From Mesorhizobium tamadayense (GTDB taxonomy: Bacteria > Pseudomonadota > Alphaproteobacteria > Rhizobiales > Rhizobiaceae), in NCBI RefSeq assembly GCF_003863365.1, contig NZ_RQXT01000035.1, positions 1 to 64,000 of the forward strand: a DNA stretch of 64,000 nt, in the 5' to 3' direction. Positions 9,193 to 17,950 of the stretch are shown here, piece after piece. The notes below the pieces were generated by a model. The model ran no database searches, was not told the origin of the DNA, and saw only the letters and a program-made list of their open reading frames with translations. Numbering within the stretch: the first letter of the stretch is position 1; each line of letters opens with the position of its first letter. The translations under genes were made by a program, and so were the position numbers.

Positions 9193-9495
9193 ATGCAGAG
9201 GTTCTGGACCAGCGTGATGGGTGCTTTGCTCAGCATGTCGCTCATCACAGCCGCGGTCGGGGCCTCCAACGCAAAGGTAACGCCGCTGACCCGGACCGAG
9301 CGCTGCACCAACCTCAACCGCCAAGTTGACGAAGCCCTCGTAACCCATGCCGCGGCAACGCAGGTCACCGCGGCGAAGGCACTTCAAAGAAAGGGAAACC
9401 GGTTCTGCGCCGCCAAGAAACAGGCACAGGGCATCCGGATGCTCGCAAATGCTTTGAAGCTGCTTGGAGTGACACCGATCGACCCGGTTCAGTGA
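9193..9495 (+). CDS. small secreted protein of unknown function
   Basis: 100 residues with an N-terminal signal sequence (MQRFWTSVMGALLSMSLITA, cleavage near AVGASNA). The mature part is ~75 residues and contains two cysteines (RTERCTNLN and GNRFCAAKK) that could form a disulfide, with otherwise alanine- and lysine-rich helical character. It matches no family I recognise. It is divergent from the two-component regulator and 39 bp ahead of another small secreted protein. Start chosen at the first in-frame ATG before the signal peptide. Confidence 0.6.
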   Translation: MQRFWTSVMGALLSMSLITAAVGASNAKVTPLTRTERCTNLNRQVDEALVTHAAATQVTAAKALQRKGNRFCAAKKQAQGIRMLANALKLLGVTPIDPVQ

Positions 9496-9534
9496 CGCTC
9501 ACCCCCTCGACCCGCATGAAAAGGAAATGAAGCC

Positions 9535-9780
9535 ATGAAGAAGTCCCTCCTCTCCGCCCTCGGCCTCGGTGTTGCTCTCTCGCTCGCGATGCCGGCTCTC
9601 GGCAACGCTGCCGCCACGACGACCGCTGCTCCGGCTGCTTCGACGACGACCGCTCCTGCCGACACCACGGCTGCCAAGCCCGTGAAGAAAGTCGCTGCCA
9701 AGAAGACGGTCAAGAAGCACAAGAAGGCTTCGAAGACGGTCGTCAAGAAGGCCGACAAGAAGGATGCCCCGAAGACCTGA
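9535..9780 (+). CDS. small secreted lysine/alanine/threonine-rich protein
   Basis: 81 residues. The signal peptide (MKKSLLSALGLGVALSLAMP, cleavage after ALGNA) is followed by an Ala/Thr stretch and then a very basic tail rich in KK and VKK units (KKVAAKKTVKKHKKAS). The composition resembles small periplasmic histone-like or acid-resistance repeat proteins common in rhizobia. No enzymatic motif is present. A good Shine-Dalgarno (AAGGAAATG region) precedes the ATG, and a strong hairpin follows the stop, so it probably ends its transcript. Confidence 0.72.
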   Translation: MKKSLLSALGLGVALSLAMPALGNAAATTTAAPAASTTTAPADTTAAKPVKKVAAKKTVKKHKKASKTVVKKADKKDAPKT

Positions 9781-9810
9781 TCCGGGTCTCGGTATTACAT
9801 CTTGCAAAGA

Positions 9811-9842
9811 CCGCTCCGGCCGGATCCGACCGGAGCGGCTTT
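9811..9842 (+). terminator. intrinsic terminator after the lysine-rich secreted protein
   Basis: CCGCTCCGGCCGG and CCGACCGGAGCGG form a 13-bp stem with one mismatch around ATC, followed by CTTT. It lies 31 bp after the stop at 9780. Confidence 0.7.
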
Positions 9843-9934
9843 CCGGCGGCCGAAGTCCGACACCGGCGGCTTCCGCCGCGCCGCGCTCCCAACCCTTAAC
9901 CCGATCGCAATGCCGGTGCCGTAGGACAATCCGC

Positions 9935-10276
9935 ATGAAGAAGCGGCTTTCGTCCCTGATGCGCTCGCTGACCCTCGGCGGCCTGATCGCCACCGCGGCA
10001 GCGAGATCTTTGATCATCTTCAAGGCCAGCCCGGTGCCGGATCCCGCCAGCGGCAGGACGGAGCCGGAGCTTTTCGCACCGGCGATCTCATCGAGCTTCG
10101 ACTACATCACGCCGGCCCAGAGCTGGGTCCTGATCGTGCTCATCGGCGCAACCCTGATCGGCTTCGCCGCCTGGACGGTTGCAGCCTTTATGGAGCGCGG
10201 TTCCAACATGGGCGATGGCGGCTCCGGCAGATCCGGCACAACCATGCGCCGCACGATCGGTCGACATGGCCGTTGA
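9935..10276 (+). CDS. small membrane protein of unknown function
   Basis: 113 residues from the ATG at 9935, which has AGGA about ten bases upstream. There is a hydrophobic N-terminal stretch (LTLGGLIATAAARSLIIF) and a clear transmembrane segment near 69-90 (WVLIVLIGATLIGFAAWTVAAF). A short basic cytoplasmic tail with GDGGSGRSG follows. No family was recognised. A longer open frame from 9764 includes the terminator hairpin and is unlikely. The gene stands alone between the terminator and clpS. Confidence 0.5.
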   Translation: MKKRLSSLMRSLTLGGLIATAAARSLIIFKASPVPDPASGRTEPELFAPAISSSFDYITPAQSWVLIVLIGATLIGFAAWTVAAFMERGSNMGDGGSGRSGTTMRRTIGRHGR

Positions 10277-10392
10277 ACGGCAGGCGACGCTCCCCACATA
10301 ACGTCTTGTCGTCGTGATCCGCTCCGGGCGGACAAATGGACGTATGCTTCCCTGCATGGCAGAGTCGAAGCGAGAATTGTGGATGTTTTCGC

Positions 10393-10436
10393 GCAATTCC
10401 GGACGGAAAGCCGCTGAACACCTTTCCTGGAATTGC
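10393..10436. repeat. interspersed palindrome, GAATTGC family (copy 1)
   Basis: An element with ends CAATTCC and GGAATTG and the internal string GGACGGAAAGCCGCTGAAC, placed 27 bp upstream of clpS. A near-identical layout occurs at 22661-22702, showing a dispersed family. It may contribute to the clpS leader. Confidence 0.6.
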
Positions 10437-10462
10437 TTTAGCTTACGACTGGCGGATTTCCT

Positions 10463-10768
10463 ATGCCTGAGACCGTCCTCATACCCCGTACCAAAACGCA
10501 GCCGAAGACCGAGCGGCCAAAGCTCTACAAGGTCATTCTGGTCAATGACGACTTCACGCCGCGCGAGTTCGTGGTCACCGTGTTGAAGGCCGAATTCAAG
10601 CTCAGCGAGGATCAGGCGCATCGCGTGATGATCACCGCGCACACGCGCGGAGTCTGCGTGGTCGCGGTCTTCACGCGCGATGTCGCCGAGACAAAGGCCA
10701 CGCGGGCGACCGATGCCGGCAAGGCCAAGGGCTATCCGCTGCTGTTCACGACAGAGCCGGAGGAATAG
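10463..10768 (+). CDS. clpS: ATP-dependent Clp protease adaptor ClpS
   Basis: A 101-residue N-end-rule adaptor that delivers substrates to ClpAP. It has the conserved core YKVILVNDDFTPREFVVTVL (residues ~22-41, including the NDDF/TP substrate-binding loop), then HRVMITAHTRGVCVVAVFTRDVAETKA, the usual second half. The N-terminal tail (MPETVLIPRTKTQPKTERP) is disordered and basic, as in the family. clpA is not next to it; the right-hand neighbour is a repeat and then the convergent DUF4159 block. Rhizobia often carry two ClpS paralogues, and which one this is cannot be decided here. Confidence 0.93.
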   Translation: MPETVLIPRTKTQPKTERPKLYKVILVNDDFTPREFVVTVLKAEFKLSEDQAHRVMITAHTRGVCVVAVFTRDVAETKATRATDAGKAKGYPLLFTTEPEE

Positions 10769-10774
10769 GGGGCA

Positions 10775-10925
10775 CTCCCTCGCCCCGTTTACGGGAGAGG
10801 GAAAGCGAGGCCGGCTTGCCGGCCGAGCAGGGTGAGGGGTGAGGCAAGCGCTGGGTTCTGATTGGCTGGGCGCCGCCCCTCATCCGCCCTTCTGGCACCT
10901 TCTCCCCGTGAAAGGGGGAGAAGGA
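10775..10925. repeat. ~150-bp inverted-repeat intergenic element (copy 1)
   Basis: The element runs from CTCCCTCGCCCCGTTTACG to CCCCGTGAAAGGGGGAGAAGG. Its ends are reverse-complementary, and the inner arms GCAGGGTGAGGGGTG and CCCCTCATCCGCCC also pair. A second copy with the same ends and inner arms but a different centre is at 34877-35036. Both lie between convergent genes or near stops. The overall form is a long hairpin, so a role in transcript ends is possible. Confidence 0.75.
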
Positions 10926-10931
10926 AGGATG

Positions 10932-13019
10932 CTACCGCCCTTCGCGGTACCACATCGAGCCGATCGCCAGCAGCAGCAGGCCGAGGCCGAGGAAGCCGCC
11001 GAATAGCGGCACGCGTGAAACGGCCTTGAGGGTGCTGTCATCGGTGGTGCGGAGCCCGATCCAGTCATCGCCCGAGGCCGCGCCCGCGGAACGGACCGGC
11101 ACGACCGACGGCAGGCTGACGCCGCCGCCGAGGCTTCCCAGCATGGATGACGGCGCCAGCCGGCGCACGCTACCGCCGGTCGCCTCAGCCGGCGCCTTCA
11201 GCCTGTCCTCGGTGGAGACGACATCGGAGAATTCCGGCGCGTTGATCGGGCCGACATGGGCAAGGGCGGTGAGGTCGCCATTGCCCACCTGATAGAGGCC
11301 GATCTCGCTGGCCTGCAGGCTCCCGGTGAAAATGCCCGGCTCGGCCTTTTCGAGCTTGACCGTCATCGTCTTGCCGGTGGGCGTGATGACCTGGGCCGGG
11401 CCTGGATCGTTGCTCATCGTCTGGCGCCTTATTTCCAGCACCATGCCGCGCCCGTCGGCGGTCAGGCGCTCCTCTTCCAGCTCCGGTTCCTTCATCAGCC
11501 AATGGGCGATGCGGCGATAGAGCTGGACATGCGGCCCGCCGCCTTCGAAGCCGCGCGCCCATAGCCAGCCCTGATCGGAAAGCAGCATGCCGACCCGGCC
11601 TTCGCCCTTGCGGTCGAGCAGCAAGAGCGGCCGGTCGTCGGCACCTTTCATCACCACCTCGCCTTCCGGATTCTTGACGCCGATGGTGCGGAACCAGCGG
11701 CTCCAGTGCGGCGGTTCGGCAGCGGAGCCGTCGAGCCCACGCGTCACGGGGTGGCGCTGGCCGAGATCGGTGAGACGCGGATAGAAGGCCTTGTCGACAA
11801 CCTCGCCGGTGGGCATCGCCGGCAGGGCCGACATCAGCGGCGTGCGGGCAATGGAGCTTTCGCCGGCATATTCGGGGCCGGCGGCGATCAGCAGCGCGCC
11901 ACCCTTTTCGACATATTCGGAGATGTAGTCGTAATAGAGGATCGGCAGCACGTCGCGGTGCTGGTAGCGGTCGAAAATGATCAGATCGAAATCCTTGATC
12001 TTCTCAACGAACAGTTCGCGCGTCGGGAAGGCGATCAGCGACAACTCGTTGATCGGCGTGCCGTCCTGCTTTTCCGGCGGCCGCAAAATGGTGAAGTGGA
12101 CGAGGTCGACCGAAGCGTCGGATTTCAAAAGGTTGCGCCAGGTGCGCTCGCCGGCGTGCGGCTCGCCGGAGACCAGAAGCACGCGCAGATGATCGCGGAT
12201 ACCATCGACCAGCGCGATGGCGCGGTTGTTGGCGTCGGTCAGTTCGCCCGGATCGTGATCGATTGAAAGCTGGACGATGTTGCGGCCGGCGTTGGGGATG
12301 GTGACCTCAAGCTTCATCGGCTGGCCGATGGTCGCATGCTCGACCGAGACCTGCTCGCCATTGACCGAGACCCGCACGTCGACCGGACCGCCCTGGCCTT
12401 CGGTGGAAATGACGCGATAGCTCATGTCGAGCGGCTTGCCGACGAGACCGAAGCGCGGCGCGTTCTCGAAGCGGATGCGGCGGTCCTTCTCGTGCTCGTT
12501 GCCGGTGATCAGGGCATGCAGCGGCGCGTTGAACTCCGGAGCGCCGGCCGGCGCATCATGCACCTCGCCGTCGGTGATCATGATCGCGCCGCCGATGCGC
12601 GACGGCGGCACGTCGCGGAAGGCGCCTTCCAGCGCGCTGAACAGCCTGGTTTCCGTGCGTTCGTCGGCGTCCTCGGACTTGCCGGCCTCGACGACGCGGA
12701 CGTCGAATTGCTTGAAGCGGCCAAGACGCTCCTGAAGGCCAGCCAGCGCCTCGTCGGTCTGCTTGGCGCGGTCGCCGATGTCCTGGCTGTGGCTGCGATC
12801 GACGACGACGGCGACGACGCTCTTCAGCGCCTCGCGCTCTTCATCGAGGAAAACCGGGTTGAGCAACGCCGCGCCGAGCGCGAGCAGGGCGATGAAGCGC
12901 AGCACCGAGCCGCGCTGGCGGAACCACAGGCCGGCCAGCGCGAGCAGCAGGAGCGGCACGATGACGACCCAGAACAGCGGCCAGGAAACAAGCGGCTCAA
13001 AGGAGATCGACCAGTTCAT
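10932..13019 (-). CDS. membrane protein with glutamine-amidotransferase-like domain
   Basis: A 695-residue membrane protein. It has N-terminal transmembrane segments at ~12-32 and 37-57 and a C-terminal one near 668-688 (FGGFLGLGLLLLAIGSMWYR). The large middle part begins like a VWA domain (VVAVVVDRSHSQDIGD) and later contains a class I GATase-like fold (LIIFDRYQHRDVLPILYYDYISEYVEKGGALLIAAGPEY) without an obvious catalytic cysteine. It is the last gene of the MoxR-DUF58-DUF4159 block, 3 bp after the DUF4159 stop. Such proteins accompany MoxR AAA+ systems of unknown cell-envelope function. Molecular activity is unknown. Confidence 0.8.
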   Translation of the reverse strand: MNWSISFEPLVSWPLFWVVIVPLLLLALAGLWFRQRGSVLRFIALLALGAALLNPVFLDEEREALKSVVAVVVDRSHSQDIGDRAKQTDEALAGLQERLGRFKQFDVRVVEAGKSEDADERTETRLFSALEGAFRDVPPSRIGGAIMITDGEVHDAPAGAPEFNAPLHALITGNEHEKDRRIRFENAPRFGLVGKPLDMSYRVISTEGQGGPVDVRVSVNGEQVSVEHATIGQPMKLEVTIPNAGRNIVQLSIDHDPGELTDANNRAIALVDGIRDHLRVLLVSGEPHAGERTWRNLLKSDASVDLVHFTILRPPEKQDGTPINELSLIAFPTRELFVEKIKDFDLIIFDRYQHRDVLPILYYDYISEYVEKGGALLIAAGPEYAGESSIARTPLMSALPAMPTGEVVDKAFYPRLTDLGQRHPVTRGLDGSAAEPPHWSRWFRTIGVKNPEGEVVMKGADDRPLLLLDRKGEGRVGMLLSDQGWLWARGFEGGGPHVQLYRRIAHWLMKEPELEEERLTADGRGMVLEIRRQTMSNDPGPAQVITPTGKTMTVKLEKAEPGIFTGSLQASEIGLYQVGNGDLTALAHVGPINAPEFSDVVSTEDRLKAPAEATGGSVRRLAPSSMLGSLGGGVSLPSVVPVRSAGAASGDDWIGLRTTDDSTLKAVSRVPLFGGFLGLGLLLLAIGSMWYREGR

Positions 13020-13022
13020 GAC

Positions 13023-15839
13023 CTACTGCCCCAGCCGTTCGAGCAGGACGGGCACATGCACCTGGTCGGATTTGTAGTTGCCGGTCAGCATGTACATCAT
13101 GATGTTGACGCCGGCGCGCAGCGCGTAGATGCGCTGCATCGGATCCGGCGGCACGGTCGGCAGCATCGGATCGCCGTTCTCGTCGACCGCCCAGGCGCCG
13201 GCGAAATCATTGGCGGTGATCATGATCGGCGAGACGCCGTCGCCGGTGCGCACCGGACGGTTCTCGGTGTTGCTGGCATCGAGCGAGGTCTCGACCCAGA
13301 GCGGACTGCCGTTGAAGCGGCCGGGAAACTCGGGAAGGATGAAGAAGGACTTCGTCAGCACATGGTCCGACGGCACCGGCTCCAGCGGCGGCACGTTGAG
13401 ATTGGCTAGGATGTCGCGCAGCCGCTCGGTGGCCGGGCTTGCCGAGCCGGCGCCGATGCCGTTGGAGAATTGGTCGCGCGTGTCGAAGAGAACCGTGCCG
13501 CCCTGCTGCATATAGGCATCGATGCGAGCGACCGCCGCTTCGCTGGGCATCGGCGCGGTGGCGTCGATCGGCCAATAGATCAACGGATAGAAGGACAACT
13601 CGTCCTTGGAGATGTCGACACCCGCCGGCGGGCCGGGCTCCAGCGCCGTCTTCTCGATCAGGAAGCGGGTGAGACCCTCGAGGCCGGCGCGGCTAATCGA
13701 ATCGACGCCGGGCTCGCCGGTGATCACATAGGCGATGCGGGTTTTCGAAATGTCGTCGACCGCCTGGGAATCGCCGGGCTTCGAATCATCCGCGCGGGCA
13801 AGATCGGCGTGGGCGAAGAGCCCGCCGATAGCGATCAGAACGGCAGCGGCGGTCGCCGCGGCACGGCGCGGCCGGCGCGACAACAGCCCACCCATCCAGA
13901 ACACGGCAAGCGTGTCGAGCACCATGAGCAGCAGGGCCATCGTGACCAGTGGACCTTTCAGGTTTTCCGATTCGTCGAAGGCGTAGGGGATGGCGGTCAC
14001 CGGCAGCGAGATCTGCGGCCGAGCAAGCGGCGTGAACGTGCTCGAGGCGTTGAGCAGGTTATGCGCGAAGACGCCGGTCTCCGAGCCATAGAGGCCGGGC
14101 GGGTTTTCCAGCGTCACCGGCAGCGTGCCGGTGGCGGGCACGAGCGGCCGCGCATCGGGTGTCGGCGGCACCAGCGTGCCGTCGGCGCCGATCATGCGAT
14201 AGGGCGCCAGCGACGCGGCGGCAGCCTCGGCATTGGCGACTGCGGCGCCCTGGTTGCGCGACAATTGCACGACGCGCCTCAGCATCTCGACGAAGCTGCC
14301 GGAGATCGGCAGGTTCGACCAGGTCGCCTCCGGCGTGACATGGAAGAGCACGAGCGTGCCCTTGTCCTTCTTCATGCCCGTGACCAGCGGCGTGCCGTCG
14401 GCCAGCGTCGCCCAGGTGCGCTCGACGATGTCGGGCGTCGGCTCGGCCAGCACCTGCCGGCTGACGGTCACCTCGGTCGGCGGCGCGAGATCGGCGAACG
14501 GGCCGTTCTTAGGGAATTCGGTGACCGGTTGCGGCGTCGTCCAGGACAGCGCGCCGCCCAGCGCGCGCTCGCCGCTGCGCAGCCTGACCGGCAAGAGGTC
14601 GTCGTCATTGCCGGCGGCGGCCAGCCTTGAACCGGCAAAGCGCACCAGCGTGCCGCCATTGCTCACCCAGTCGACCAGCCGCTGCCGGACCTGCGCGGGA
14701 ATGGTGCCGACATCGGCCATGATGATCATCGCCGGCTTCTGGTCGAGAAGCTGCGGTATGGCGTCGGCCAGATCGGCGCTCGACGGCTCGACCAGATCGG
14801 CGAAGGGCTGCAGGGCGCGGCGAATGTAATAGAGCGGCGACAGCAGCGGCTGCGCCTGGTCGGCCTCGGCCTGCGAAAGCAGTCCCACGCGGCGGCGCTT
14901 GGAGTTCTCGTCCAGCACGCGAACGGCTCCGGCCTGATGCTCGCCATCGAGTGCTATCGAGGCGAAGTCGTTGCGCAATTCGAACGGCACCTTCATCGTT
15001 CCGGTGGCAGTGGTCTCACCCGGCGCGAAGGTCAGCGTCGCGTCGGCGATGCGGCGGCCCTTGTCGTCGAAGGCGCCCGCCGTGAGTTGTGCCGGCGCCG
15101 GATCGCCGGGCGCGCGGACGGTGGTCAGCGTGAAACCGTCGACCTGATTGTCGGCGCCGGTCAGGCCGGTGAGCGAGAATCGGTCCGAGGTGGCCCAGAC
15201 CAGCCTCGAGGCATTTTTTTCCAGAAGAGTCTTGAAAGCCACTTCGTCGCCGTTGGCCGCCAGCCCGTCGGCAAGCACGGCGACGCTGGCGCCCGGCAGG
15301 CGCTCCAATGTGGCGGCGACACGGGCATAGACGGCAGGGCGGTCGGTCGGGATCGGGCGCGGCTTTGCCGCGCGCAGGCGGTCGAGCGCGGCCGACGCAT
15401 CGAAGGGGCCGATCTCGACATTCGGCTTCTCGGCGGTGAAGGCGATGACGACCGGCACGCCGTTCGAGCCGGCGTCGGCGATCAGCCGCTCCGCGGTGGC
15501 GACGCGCCTGCCCCAGTCGGCGGCACTTGCCCAGTCATTGTCGATGACAAGCGCCAGAGCCGAGCCTTCCGCCGGCAGCTTTTCGCGCGGATTGAAGACC
15601 GGTTCGGCGAGCGCGGTGATGACGAGCGCCGCCATCAACAGTCTCAGCAGCGTCAGCCACCAAGGGCTTTGATGCGGCGTCTCCTCGCGCCTCAGGACCC
15701 GGGCGAGAATCCTCAGCGGCGGAAAGACCTCGGTCTGCGGCCTGGGCGGGGTCAGCCTCAGCAGCCACCAGATCACCGGCAGGGCCAGCAGACCCCACAT
15801 CACCATCGGCGCGCCGAAGGAAAGCGGCAGCCAGCTCAT
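13023..15839 (-). CDS. DUF4159 domain protein with BatA-like N-terminus
   Basis: A 938-residue membrane protein. Residues 1-90 are a BatA-type N-terminus with two transmembrane helices (MWGLLALPVIWWLLRL and WWLTLLRLLMAALVITALAEP). A VWA-like region follows (ALALVIDNDWASAADWGRR). Two more hydrophobic segments lie near 640-690, and the C-terminal ~210 residues are DUF4159 (KTRIAYVITGEPGVDSISRAGLEGLTRFL, FYPLIYWPID, DTRDQFSNG). The ATG at 15839 overlaps the DUF58 stop as ATGA, whereas the longer frame to 16010 runs back inside DUF58. It is the third gene of the block, probably membrane-anchored and working with MoxR. Confidence 0.85.
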   Translation of the reverse strand: MSWLPLSFGAPMVMWGLLALPVIWWLLRLTPPRPQTEVFPPLRILARVLRREETPHQSPWWLTLLRLLMAALVITALAEPVFNPREKLPAEGSALALVIDNDWASAADWGRRVATAERLIADAGSNGVPVVIAFTAEKPNVEIGPFDASAALDRLRAAKPRPIPTDRPAVYARVAATLERLPGASVAVLADGLAANGDEVAFKTLLEKNASRLVWATSDRFSLTGLTGADNQVDGFTLTTVRAPGDPAPAQLTAGAFDDKGRRIADATLTFAPGETTATGTMKVPFELRNDFASIALDGEHQAGAVRVLDENSKRRRVGLLSQAEADQAQPLLSPLYYIRRALQPFADLVEPSSADLADAIPQLLDQKPAMIIMADVGTIPAQVRQRLVDWVSNGGTLVRFAGSRLAAAGNDDDLLPVRLRSGERALGGALSWTTPQPVTEFPKNGPFADLAPPTEVTVSRQVLAEPTPDIVERTWATLADGTPLVTGMKKDKGTLVLFHVTPEATWSNLPISGSFVEMLRRVVQLSRNQGAAVANAEAAAASLAPYRMIGADGTLVPPTPDARPLVPATGTLPVTLENPPGLYGSETGVFAHNLLNASSTFTPLARPQISLPVTAIPYAFDESENLKGPLVTMALLLMVLDTLAVFWMGGLLSRRPRRAAATAAAVLIAIGGLFAHADLARADDSKPGDSQAVDDISKTRIAYVITGEPGVDSISRAGLEGLTRFLIEKTALEPGPPAGVDISKDELSFYPLIYWPIDATAPMPSEAAVARIDAYMQQGGTVLFDTRDQFSNGIGAGSASPATERLRDILANLNVPPLEPVPSDHVLTKSFFILPEFPGRFNGSPLWVETSLDASNTENRPVRTGDGVSPIMITANDFAGAWAVDENGDPMLPTVPPDPMQRIYALRAGVNIMMYMLTGNYKSDQVHVPVLLERLGQ

Positions 15840-16801
15840 GTGACCACCTTTTCGGCAAGGCCGCCGGCGGTCAGCCCTGCATGACTGCCGCCGGCAGTCA
15901 GCCCTGGGCGGCTGCTGTCGGCGGTCATCGCCATGTGGACGCGCACGAGCGCCTCGGAGGCGAGGCGGTCGGTGTGGTTGACGGTGAAACTCCAGCCGAG
16001 GCGCTTGCACCAGCCGGCCAGTTCCTGGCGGCGCGCGGCGTAGAGCAGGCGGTATTCGTCTTTAAGCGTTTCGGCGCGGCCGGCGGTCAGCTTGTCGCCG
16101 GTTTCGGGATCGGTGAATTCGGTGCGGCCGGCATAGGGGAAGGTCTCCTCGGCCGGGTCGGCGACCTCGATCAGATGCGCGCGCACGCCGTGACGGGCGA
16201 GCACGTCGAGCCAGGCCATGGTTTCCTCGACCGGATCGAGGAAATCGCTGACGATGACGATGTCGCAGAAGCGGCGGATGGCCGCGAGATCGGGCTTGGC
16301 CGGCATCTCGCCGGCATGGCTGAGCTGGGCCGCGATGCGTTCGGCGCCGTTGCGGGCGGTGAACGGGTCGGTGAGGCCCGGCCAGGCGATGCGCTCGCCG
16401 CTGCGCGACAGAAGCTCGGCCAACGCAAGCGTCAGCACCAGCGCGCGCGATTCTTTGGAAACGCCGGCTCCCGCGGACTTGTAGAGCATGGAGGGGGAGG
16501 GATCGGACCAGAGCCAGACGGTATGAGCCGCCTCCCACTCGCGGTCGCGAACATAGGTGTGGTCGTCGCGCGCCGAGCGGCGCCAGTCGATGCGCGAGGC
16601 ATCGCCTTCGACATAGGGGCGGAACTGCCAGAAATTCTCGCCAATGCCGCGCTTGCGGCGGCCGTGCCAGCCGGCGATCACCGTGTTGACGATGCGGCGG
16701 GCCTCGACCAGCAGGTCCGGCACCAGAGAGGCCCGCAGCCGGCCACGGGCGAGCGCATCGCGCGTCGCAACCGGTGTCTGAACCTCGCCAATTCGACCCA
16801 T
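15836..16801 (-). CDS. DUF58 domain-containing protein
   Basis: A 321-residue DUF58 protein. GRRKRGIGENFWQFRPYVEGD followed by RIDWRRSARDD is the family signature, and the VWA-like core includes WLWSDPSPSM and DIVIVSDFLDP. DUF58 proteins are nearly always encoded beside MoxR ATPases and are likely chaperone clients or partners. Its start codon shares one base with the MoxR stop (TGATG at 16799-16803), and its stop overlaps the DUF4159 ATG. The extreme C-terminus carries a small in-frame duplication, GLTAGGSHAGLTAGGLAEK. Cytoplasmic or membrane-peripheral; function unknown. Confidence 0.9.
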   Translation of the reverse strand: MGRIGEVQTPVATRDALARGRLRASLVPDLLVEARRIVNTVIAGWHGRRKRGIGENFWQFRPYVEGDASRIDWRRSARDDHTYVRDREWEAAHTVWLWSDPSPSMLYKSAGAGVSKESRALVLTLALAELLSRSGERIAWPGLTDPFTARNGAERIAAQLSHAGEMPAKPDLAAIRRFCDIVIVSDFLDPVEETMAWLDVLARHGVRAHLIEVADPAEETFPYAGRTEFTDPETGDKLTAGRAETLKDEYRLLYAARRQELAGWCKRLGWSFTVNHTDRLASEALVRVHMAMTADSSRPGLTAGGSHAGLTAGGLAEKVVT

Positions 16802-17805
16802 CAGATGCCTTTTGCCAGTTTCGCCACCACGTCGCGCACGGACGTGCCTTCGGCGCGGGCGGCGAAAGTCAGCGCCATGCGATGCTGCAGCACCGGCTCG
16901 GCCAAGGCACGGATGTCGTCGACCGACGGCGCCAGCCTGCCATCATATAGGGCGCGCGCGCGGGCGCACAGGGTCAGCGCCTGGCTGGCGCGCGGACCCG
17001 GGCCCCAGGCGACGTGCCTGTCGGTGTCGGCAACGCCCTGGCCCGGACGGGCCGAGCGCACCAGCTTGAGGATTGCCTCGACGACGCTTTCCGGCACCGG
17101 CATGCGGCGGATCAGCGTCTGAACCTCCTTCAGCCTGGCCGGCTGCAAGACATTGTCGGCCTTGGCCTCCTCGACGCCGGTGGTCTCGAGCAGGATGCGG
17201 CGCTCCGCCTCGATCTCCGGATAGAGGATGTCGACCTGCATCAGGAAGCGGTCGAGCTGGGCTTCCGGAAGCGGATAGGTGCCTTCCTGTTCCAGCGGGT
17301 TCTGCGTCGCCAGCACGTGGAAAGGCGAGGGCAGGTCGTGGCGAACGCCGGCGATAGTAACGTGATATTCCTGCATCGACTGCAGCAGCGCCGACTGTGT
17401 GCGCGGCGAGGCGCGGTTGATCTCGTCCGCCATCAGAAGCTGAGTGAAGATCGGCCCCGAGATGAAGCGGAAGGAGCGCTTGCCGAACTCGTCCTGCTCC
17501 ATCACTTCCGAGCCGAGGATGTCCGACGGCATCAGGTCGGGCGTGAACTGGACGCGGCGGGAATCGAGGCCGAGCACGATGCCGAGCGTCTCGACCAGCT
17601 TGGTCTTGGCGAGGCCCGGCACGCCGACAAGCAGCGCGTGGCCGCCGGCAAGCAGCGCCACCAGCGTGCGCTCGACGACGGCCTCCTGGCCGAAGATCAC
17701 GCGGCCTACGGCGTCGCGAACCTTCGAGATGTCGGCCAGCGCCTTCTCGGCCTGCTCGATCATCGCCTTGTCGCTCAACGGACTTTCCTTGATCATCACG
17801 CTCAT
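16801..17805 (-). CDS. MoxR-family AAA+ ATPase
   Basis: A 334-residue AAA+ ATPase. Walker A is GVPGLAKTKL (~61-70), Walker B LLMADEINRASPRTQSALL, sensor 1 LATQNPLEQEGTYPLPEAQLDRF, and the C-terminal lid ends near GI. MoxR ATPases act as chaperones that mature metal centres or complexes built from VWA-domain proteins, and the next three genes encode such proteins. It is the promoter-proximal gene of the block, divergent from the DUF1285 gene with 145 bp between starts. The substrate is unknown. Confidence 0.93.
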   Translation of the reverse strand: MSVMIKESPLSDKAMIEQAEKALADISKVRDAVGRVIFGQEAVVERTLVALLAGGHALLVGVPGLAKTKLVETLGIVLGLDSRRVQFTPDLMPSDILGSEVMEQDEFGKRSFRFISGPIFTQLLMADEINRASPRTQSALLQSMQEYHVTIAGVRHDLPSPFHVLATQNPLEQEGTYPLPEAQLDRFLMQVDILYPEIEAERRILLETTGVEEAKADNVLQPARLKEVQTLIRRMPVPESVVEAILKLVRSARPGQGVADTDRHVAWGPGPRASQALTLCARARALYDGRLAPSVDDIRALAEPVLQHRMALTFAARAEGTSVRDVVAKLAKGI

Positions 17806-17950
17806 GCCGTTCGATCCTTGTGGTTGGAAATACCGGCCTGCACTCTCAGAGTCGCAGAATGCCGCGATTCGGCCTCGCCTGGCGCCTGTGATTGAACTTA
17901 AATCACAGACTTAGGCTGACAAGCGAAACAACAGTGACTATTTCGTGACC

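Noticed and set aside
13023..16010. A 995-residue version of the DUF4159 protein
   Set aside because: The extra ~57 residues overlap the DUF58 gene out of frame; the ATG at 15839 overlaps the DUF58 stop and gives a family-like N-terminus.
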